Source of the DNA: Lunularia cruciata
Lineage: Eukaryota > Streptophyta > Marchantiopsida > Lunulariales > Lunulariaceae
Assembly: GCA_948567375.1 (NCBI GenBank)
Contig: OX419760.1
Span: 13,268,001-13,332,000, forward strand
DNA length: 64,000 nt
Direction: 5' to 3'
This document shows, one piece after another, positions 56,641 to 64,000 of this stretch; the stretch's first letter is position 1, and every line of letters starts with the position of its first letter. The notes under the pieces are model-generated. The model worked only from the letters and a program-made list of their open reading frames with translations. It did no database searches and was not told the origin of the DNA. The position numbers were made by a program, and so were the translations under genes.

Positions 56641-57521
56641 CCATATAAATGCTAATGCAACTTGATGTGTGTTATACTAGCATCAGCTTGTTTGCGTGGA
56701 TAATTGGGTCAGAAGGATAAGCAAGCGGCTATAAAAGAGCACGAGATAAGTAAGGAACATGAACCAAATATAAGAAATAATTAAGATGATAATGAAGGAG
56801 ATCAAGAGAAGCTCCACCTCAAGAAAGAGAACTTGATGGAAATCCGGAGGAAATGAGGGCTCCTTTAAAGAGGCTAATCTTTGATTAGAGGCTTAAGAGG
56901 AGTCATGCAACCGGTTTGGAGAAAATTGCCATGAAATCTCGGTCTTTGCAACGATGGAGCGCACATTTGGAGTAAAATATAATCTTTTAAAGGATATAGT
57001 CAACTGGTTCGCTTTTATTTCCTCATGGATAACAAACCTTTTTTCCTTGCAAGGAACAATCTCCACTTCAAAAGCCCATAGGGAAGGAACTAGGTGATAT
57101 TATATCCTCGAGGTTTTGGTAACCAGATAAGAAATCAAGCAACATTTGTGAACTTATATGCCCTTAATGAACTTGTTCCATGTAAAGGCAAGAAATTGTA
57201 TCTTCTTAATGAGCGTATTCAAGGAAAGGTACTTCAAGTTGTCTTCAAGATCTACTTTGTGTTAGTAGACCATCCGTAATAAGAGAATTAGCACCTTTTG
57301 TGGCTATGTTTTAACCTCCACATGTAATACATCTGACATTTTTTGCAAATGATGATGCAAGCATCAAACTTACGATTGAGGAATCTAGAGTAGGTTATTC
57401 ATTTGTTGTTAAATGTGGACTAGTTGACTTTCTTTCGTAAGATCAAGAGGTATAACCACTAAACTATTGATCTTTAGAAGGACGAGATCAAGTAAGGGTA
57501 AGTACTCTTTGATTTGAGATA
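56641..57521. other. Unassigned DNA between mitochondrial insert and Mutator-like element
   Basis: AT-rich. One frame (57094-57279) opens with IRNQATFVNLYALNELVPCK, without a domain I know. Nothing else seen. Confidence 0.4.
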
Positions 57522-57682
57522 GAAAAATAACGAAAATTTCAGAAATATCCCTATAATTTTCAAATTTGCAAAAATATCCCTTATAGGAGTTCCACAATGT
57601 CATTGTTGAGCGTAAGCATCATGAAGAATAAGACACCATTTCTAAGAGAAAAAGAGCCATGCCAAAAACCTTCAACTTGTCA
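57522..57682 (+). repeat. Left terminal inverted repeat of the MULE
   Basis: About 160 bp, matching the complement of 59569-59722 with small gaps. Contains 'ataatttt.caaa' and 'aaaaatatc'. Confidence 0.85.
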
Positions 57683-57939
57683 AACGATTCACATTTGCTT
57701 GCTGCCAAGCAGGTTGTACCTGGCACTTACATACATATGTCTTTAAAAAATGATGGGCTAAACTGTGTGGTCAAGACATTGGAAGAACAACATTCTTGTA
57801 ATGGAGTTGAACATTTAGACTACTAGTGGGCTTCTTCTACATTGATACCAAGAATCATTAGCAACAAGCTTGGAGGTACTCCTAGTTATACACAACATGA
57901 AATAGTGCACAATTTTTAACATGAACATGATATCACAAT

Positions 57940-59260
57940 AACATATAGCCAAGTGTGGCATGCAAAGAAGGAAGCACTTGCAAATGCTTCTGGTTCTCAC
58001 AAGGCAGCATATGAGAAAGTTGAGAATTACTACAAAACTTTAAAGAACAACATTCTTTGGACATATGCTATTTTGAAAAGAGATGGTGAAAGTTTTCTAC
58101 AACTTTTCCTTGCCTTTGGACAGTCATTACATGGATTCAAACCTTGCATACCTTTGATTGGTATTGATGGAACCCATTTGAAGGGAAAATACCTAGATAT
58201 TCTTCTTTTTGCAACTACAATTGCCAGAGGGTACCTTATTTCCTACCAGCTTTGCAATTGTGAATGCTTAAAATGATGAAGGGAAAATACCTAGATATTC
58301 TTCTTTGTGCAACTACAATTGCCAAAGTGTGCCTTATTTTCTATCAGCTTTGCAATTGTGAATGCTTAAAATGATGCTGGCTGGATGTGATTCTTGACCC
58401 ATTTACATAGCGCAATTACCTTGTACTTAGAGCTTCCATGTTTAACCTTTTTCTTAGATAGAAAAAAAGGATTGATTAAAATTGTTGCCAATGTATTTCC
58501 TAGATGCAACCATGCTTTCTATGTGCTACACTTGGGTAAAAATCTATAATGTGCTTTCATAAACTTATAACTTGTTGAATGTTTGTGGAAAGTAGCTTAT
58601 GAAAAGATTACTATTGAATTTATGGAATTGATGAACAAGATCATTAACATGAATTCATATACACAATGTTGGTTAGAGGAACGTGTGCCACAACAATTTT
58701 GGGCTATTGCATACTTTACTTTGGCCATCTAACCTCTAATATTGCAGACTTTTTAAACTCTTTGTTGTCGCAAGCTTGTGATTAGAACATCCTTCTTTTG
58801 CTCAACATTATCTATCAGCAATTGATGTGTTGGTTTGAAACTCAATGTCAAAGTGAAATGTTACTACCATCAAAGAATCTTGATCAATCTACAAATTTTT
58901 ATCATTAACTTGATCCCAACGATGCTCAATGGTTCCAAGTCTTTTGGAGTGATTCAAATACCTATGAAATCATCTTTCTGCCAAACAACTTTGTCGTTAA
59001 CCTTGAGGAGAAAATTTTCAATTCCCACAATTGGCAAGAAGATGGTCTACCTTAGGGTCATGCTATTGCTACCATTCTCCATAGTTGCAACTATATTCAA
59101 TTTTATATTGCATCCTTCTTCACTGTTGCAAGTTTATAGTTATATATATACCATGGAACCTATTTTGCTACAAGAATTGGATGTTGGAGAATCCAGACCT
59201 CTACAAACAAGACATCCAACAAACAAAAAGAGTGTAGATAGAAGACATTGGCCATGAAAA
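57940..59260 (+). pseudogene. MULE transposase remnant
   Basis: 57953-58276 reads WHAKKEALANASGSHKAAYE, then LAFGQSLHGFKPCIPLIGID, then GTHLKGKYLDILLFATT, the MULE transposase core ('F..C......P.I.IDGTHL.G.Y'), including its first catalytic Asp (IGIDGTHL). A 98-bp tandem duplication follows (58180-58277 and 58278-58375), then NDAGWMWFLTHLHSAI, VANVFPRCNHAF and WKVAYEKITIEFMELM. The SWIM zinc finger near 59030 reads NWQEDGLP, a stop, then GHAIATI, so its Cys codon is a stop. Dead. Confidence 0.85.
58180..58375 (+). repeat. 98-bp tandem duplication inside the MULE transposase
   Basis: Two adjacent 98-bp units with a handful of differences. The duplication destroys the reading frame just after the catalytic GTHLKGKY motif. 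Confidence 0.85.
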
Positions 59261-59568
59261 ACATGCCTCCAATTGTAGCCAATGTGGTCAAGGAGGTCTT
59301 TTATGGCAGACTTGTTTTTCTCTAATCTAAAATTTATTGTTTTTTATGACATACATACTTATAATGCAATACATAACTAGTTTTTCCTCGAAGAATAAAT
59401 GGTCAATAAGCACTAGGTGCAAATTGTTGGTGGCAAGCAAATGTGTATCATCTTGAATCAATAGCAATTGTTTGAGTTTCAAAACTCAAAGAGATAGCCA
59501 CTTCCTTCATGTGTTTATAAAGTTTTTCCATTGATGCAAAGGTCATTTTAATGCATAATTCCATATGT

Positions 59569-59722
59569 TGAGAAGTTGAAGACTTTTGGTGTGGCTCTTT
59601 TTCTCTTAGAAGTGGTGTCTTATTACTCATAATGCTTGTGCTTGACACTTACATTGTGGAATCCCTATTAGAGATATTTTTGTGATTTTGAAAAATTATA
59701 GGGGCATTGTTGTTATTTTCCC
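59569..59722 (-). repeat. Right terminal inverted repeat of the MULE
   Basis: Inverted copy of 57522-57682, about 154 bp; roughly four-fifths identical by eye. Confidence 0.85.
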
Positions 59723-62700
59723 TAGAAAATACAATTAATATAGTAGAAAATCATATAGGATAATAGCCATTTAACACTAAATAAATATGGTTCAAAACAT
59801 GTGGATTTTAAGTCAAATATAAGAAAGATTAAGAGATAATTATTAAGAGAGCTCAAGAGATAATAAGAAAATTAGATGCTTTAGAGCATCATTTTCTTAA
59901 ATAGAATCTTACACATACATAGATCTATTTACAAGGTCTATGTCTCCAGCTTAATCATTTTGGTATACATCTTATAATTTTTTGGTCTTGTAATGACACA
60001 CCATTGCACTATTAGTATATTTTATTTTCATATTTGTAGATTAGTTGAAGGTTAGGAAAGCTATTAAGACTAGAACACAAGATTGCACTAGTTATCATTG
60101 GCCTAGAAGATGACATAGAGAAAACAGCATGGCTCTTTTTTGTTGAAGGATCACAAGGACAAAGACCCTTGTGATCATGATCTTTGTGATTGTGTATCCT
60201 CAATGCTAATGACCTTTAGGTCAAAGTTTGTAACAAAAGAATTCCATCTCAGATGACATTGACCTAGAGTGTCATTGGCCTGATAGTAAGTAAATCTTGG
60301 GGAATTCAAATGACTTGAATACACAACCATCTAGACAAAGAATAGAAATCAATGACCATTCAAATTGGCCAAAATGCTTGCATGTACAAAAAATGATGGT
60401 TCACCTAGGACACACCCACCAAATAGCAAGATGGTTCACTCAAAGCTTGTGGATTGAATTCTTTTGAATCAAAAAATTTGAAAATTTGAGCACAAAGTGT
60501 CTAGCTATTTTGTTGAGGAGAAACAAGTATTAAGAGCTTGAAAGATTGGATGAGTGGGTGTTTGTGTAGACATTGTCTTTTAACAAAGAGATTGTGAGTG
60601 AGCACAATGACTCTCTAGCCATGAAGATGTATAGTGCTTCCAAACGTGATTTTCATATCACTAGGACTAAGTAAGTCAGCACTCCACTGTAAGGAAGATA
60701 TCATTTGCAAAAAAACCTCAATTTCTTGTCGTGGAATTGGAATTTGAGTGACTTAGCAATGATTCTAGAAATTCAAGATAATTGGGACCTTGGGTTATAC
60801 TCATTAAGGAGGAATGTGTTTGCATGGACTAAATCACATTTGAAAAGGTAATCAAGCCTATAACTAAATGTTCCTTCAATGGTATGACTATAGATACCTT
60901 GTGGACTCAACCTAAGATACAACTTGATAATGACATCAAGGCATCAATCAAGGAGAAGGAGTTGAGTAATCAATAAAGAATTGGGTACAAGAATCCCATA
61001 TGTAGATCAATTGCAGAAGGAATCATGAAGTTGTTCAAGAGTAAGTGCACCATATATGCCAACACAAGCCAAGAAATCTTCTTCAAATACCTTCATGAGG
61101 GGCTACCAATAAATTGGGCAAATGTGTTTTGTCAATAGGTTCAGAACATGTATGGAGACATGAACATGGAGGGCCAAGTCATGCTCATCTTGCCTTTCTA
61201 AGATACACTTTTACATTGGGATGCTACTCATGAAAGAAGAAAAGAAGAAGGTCCCATCTCACTTTTGTTATCAAGTGTATTTTTAACTCACATTGACATG
61301 ACCATGGAGTGCAAGAAATATAGAGTGGCCAATCAGGAGTATGCAAGTCAAAAAATTTTATGTGCATGTGGAGGAAGTATATAATTGTACCTTAAGATAC
61401 TTGCAGAAGAGGAAGTTGCAAGTGGTTGATGATTCCTTAAAAGAAGAATATGACCAAAAAAATCACCACACAATACACAAAGATGACATGATTGAGGAAG
61501 ATAATGAGGGCATAAATAAAGAAAAAGGTATCACTAAGACACAAAAGACATCATAGGAAGGAGATGTAAGCCAAGGAGGATACAATCACCCAAAAGAAGG
61601 AATGATGAATGAACAATCCTTCATTTGCATCAAACTTTCCTTGGACTTAGAAGCAAGAGCAAGTGCCTAATAAGATGGTGCATAATTGGTACCATCACAA
61701 AAGAAAGTGGCTAATAAGGAAGTAAGAAGATGAAGTTTTGGGCCATATAGAGAACACGGATGGCAAAGTATCTCCATAATCAAAATCCAAGAAGAACACA
61801 ACAGCAAGGATAGACCATTGGGAACAAAGAAAGGTGACAAGGTCTAGATAGAAGGAGGAGAGAATAAAGAAGAAGGAATACCACCAGCCAAAGAATTACC
61901 CATGTTTGACAAGATCTTGAAGGGGATGTTGAAGGCCAAGGAGGAAGAATCCTCACAAGCGCACATGCAACAAGGAAAGGGAGATGCACACTTGATTGAA
62001 CATGTAAATATTGCTCACAAAGAAGTATGAGAAGAGGTAAACATTCCGCTTCCCACCAAGGAGTGGATAGAGAAGGAGTGGGAGAAAAGCCAACCTCAAG
62101 AAGAAGAATATGTAAGCAAACTTGACTAAAAATGAAGACATCCTTCTTGTAGGAAGTGATCTATACAATAGGTCTAGCTCTTCAAGAGCTTAAAATGATT
62201 CTTCCCTACTACCAAAAATTGAACAAGACAATCACCAACCATGTGAAGTTGGTTGCTCATCTTAATTGGGTTACTCAAGCAGCTAATGCAAAGAAGGCAA
62301 GAGCTCATTAGGAGCTCAAGGAGATCAAGGAGCAGCTCCAAAACAAAGACAAAAGTTGTCATGAATAAGAGCAAACAATAGACAAGTAGAGGAAGTGGAG
62401 CAGTCAAGATTGAAGAAGAATGATGGAGATATAGAAAGAATATAGGTGATGGTATGGGTACTCAATCTTGGAATCACATAGCAAAGAGTAGAACATGACA
62501 AACAACTTCTTGTTGAGATGAGGAAGTGATCGCATTGAAGATTGAGTTGGAGCGTGCATGAATCAAGATCATCATTGATGAGATCATGTATGGTGATTAT
62601 AAGGAACTTGTAAAAATTCACATCAAGGTATTGACCAATCTACTTGATAAACAAGAGCAGCAAGAAGAATTAATCTGTGTTCAAGTATGGTTTGAGATAG

Positions 62701-62905
62701 AAGGAGAAATAAGGGCCATTTGTATGAACTTGGAGGAAGAGTATGCTCAAGTGTTCATAACAATGGAAGCTATGGTAAACCAGATGATCAAGCATGTAGA
62801 GAAACTAGCAAAGACCTTCCCTCATCAAGTTAGATTGCACAACCTAAAGACCAAAATTCACACATTGGGCAAAAAGGTCTACAACAACAAATAACTTGTA
62901 CACTT
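59723..62905. repeat. Purine-rich decayed repeat DNA
   Basis: Similar in style to 1-2560: AAGGAGA/GAAGA runs and charged short frames. The longest reasonable frame is 62586-62894 (+), 102 codons, reading YGDYKELVKIHIKVLTNLLD and MEAMVNQMIKHVEKLAKTFP, a helical, coiled-coil-like text ending just before a palindrome. It might be the tail of a Gag-like protein of an unknown element, but no knuckle or pol domain is visible. Confidence 0.4.
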
Positions 62906-62910
62906 GTTCA

Positions 62911-62948
62911 CTTGAAAGAGTCATGGATCAATCCATGACTCTTTCAAG
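62911..62948. terminator. 38-bp near-perfect palindrome
   Basis: CTTGAAAGAGTCATGGAT (62911-62928) and its exact complement (62931-62948) are separated by only CA. It comes 19 bp after the stop of the frame at 62586-62894 and is flanked by the direct repeat 'gtacacttgtt' (62898 and 62966). It would make a strong RNA hairpin or DNA cruciform. 'Terminator' is only a position-based label; plants do not use such hairpins for Pol II termination. Confidence 0.25.
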
Positions 62949-62974
62949 ATTGCATCTTCTAGAAAGTACACTTG

Positions 62975-63430
62975 TTTATGGTTGTAGTCATTAGAGTGAT
63001 TGGACCTTTGTGGTGAAACTATTAGAGAAGTAGGGACTGCCATTAGCATGTACATAGCAATTGTGGTGCTAATGCCATTCAACATGTTAATTACAATTGT
63101 GATGCTAACAAAGTTGGAAGCATTAGCAAAGATCAAATGCTTACAATCATGGCCAATTTCACCTTTAGTGAGAAGTGAAACAGAAAGTGAAGTGACTTTT
63201 GTGAGAAATGAACCATCACATTGAGGAATAATTTGGAAAAGATCTATAGTGTAAGTAATTTGTTTCTCCTTTTTTTAATGGATCATAGGGAATGACACTA
63301 CTACTATCTTCTAGGAATAACTCTACCCAAGAGATTAAATAGGAAACAATATAGAATTGACCATCGTGACACTTTTTTTAAACTTCTAGTCATTTCAAAC
63401 TTATATGTCGATGGGAACAACCAGTTCTTA
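62975..63430 (+). repeat. Repeat family R1, copy 3
   Basis: Direct-orientation match to 3570-4010, with block order conserved over the whole length. Non-coding. Confidence 0.65.
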
Positions 63431-64000
63431 TATTTTTACTACATTGTGGTCAACATTGAGTCATTATAGGTCTTCAGCCAATGAGAAGTAACTATTATTC
63501 AAATGTTAGTTCTTTTTAATTATAGCTTTATATTTTTTTGTTTGTGGTCTATGGTTTTTCTTCAAGGTATGTTTTGCAAATAGATTATTATTGAAAAATT
63601 TATCATGAAAACAGTTTATTTCTTCTTTATTTCAAAGTATACCCATGCTAAAATTACCCATCCAAATTTTCATCCAAATTATGGAGAAAATTACATACTT
63701 CAATCTTTCTTAAATTTGCATACATCCAAGGACAAAAATGTAAGTATATGTATATACCATGGTGTATTGGTTACGGTTTCTATTATGCATTGATGTTATG
63801 GATGGTGCTAATCATATAGAACCTACAATGACAAGGAGTTAGATTATTCACAAGTCATTTTAGGCAACTCATAGGTTAATCATATTAGTCAATCACTAAA
63901 TAAAGTTTGAGGCATTCAAGTATAAGTTGGTTTATGTTGGTTGGTCTATCAATTTTTCCCAAAGGTTTTAAGAAGTGAAATGAAGTTTTAAGTGTTTGAA
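63431..64000. other. AT-rich end of window, nothing recognised
   Basis: Short frames only (for example 63605-63793); no repeat, terminal motif or RNA gene seen. Confidence 0.4.

Larger units (their letters stand above)
57522..59722 (+). mobile_element. Mutator-like DNA transposon (MULE) with long terminal inverted repeats
   Basis: The terminal repeats 57522-57682 and 59569-59722 are inverted copies of each other: GAAAAATAAC.. on the left and GGGAAAATAAC.. on the right, with shared 'ttccacaatgt', 'taagacacca.ttctaagaga' and 'aaaagagcca..ccaaaa'. They enclose transposase remnants. A convincing 9-bp target duplication was not found. The element is 2.2 kb. Confidence 0.85.

Noticed and set aside
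1-64000. CRISPR arrays, bacterial operons, ribosome binding sites or prophage
   Set aside because: No regularly spaced short repeats or prokaryotic gene layout; everything interpretable is eukaryotic plant DNA.

Overview
This is repeat-dominated nuclear DNA from a plant with a large genome. Nested, decayed LTR retrotransposons, a Mutator-like transposon, a scrap of plant mitochondrial rRNA, introns with GT-AG borders and long AT-rich stretches point to a vascular plant. A gymnosperm or fern is my guess; the sequence alone does not settle it. No intact host gene is complete here, and almost all coding sequence is broken by stops and frameshifts.

Layout. 1-4600: purine-rich decayed repeats. 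4840-8011: Ty3/gypsy element A (+), cut at 8011 by element B. 8012-15773: Ty3/gypsy element B (+), with both LTRs, a tRNA-Asp-like primer site, gag, protease, RT, RNase H and integrase. 15774-17810: a truncated relative of B (unknown segment, integrase, third LTR). 20831-26350: a complete but dead Ty1/copia element (-) with a 5-bp target duplication. 26994-36736: an unusual Ty3/gypsy element (-). 37560-39395: the 5' end of a second copy (-). 39400-47112: a 5'-truncated third copy (+). 47113-56200: a CpG-richer island without transposons that carries at least four exons of a membrane-protein gene (-). 56215-56640: an insert beginning with mitochondrial 26S rRNA. 57522-59722: a Mutator-like element with ~155-bp terminal inverted repeats. 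59723-64000: purine-rich repeats related to those at the left edge.

Main result. The 26994-36736 family encodes, between protease and reverse transcriptase, a C5-cytosine DNA methyltransferase domain. Visible are the SAM-binding LELFGG motif, the catalytic Pro-Cys-Gln loop, the Glu-Asn motif and C-terminal motifs. After the integrase, where chromoviruses carry a chromodomain, it encodes a PHD-type zinc finger. The same two domains sit at the same places in the independent plus-strand copy at 39400-47112, so they belong to the element. A retroelement that could write DNA methylation (methyltransferase) and read chromatin (PHD finger) suggests a way of targeting or hiding its own copies. All copies here are fossils: stops are frequent, the RT motif is YIND in one copy, and the methyltransferase Gln codon is a stop in the other.
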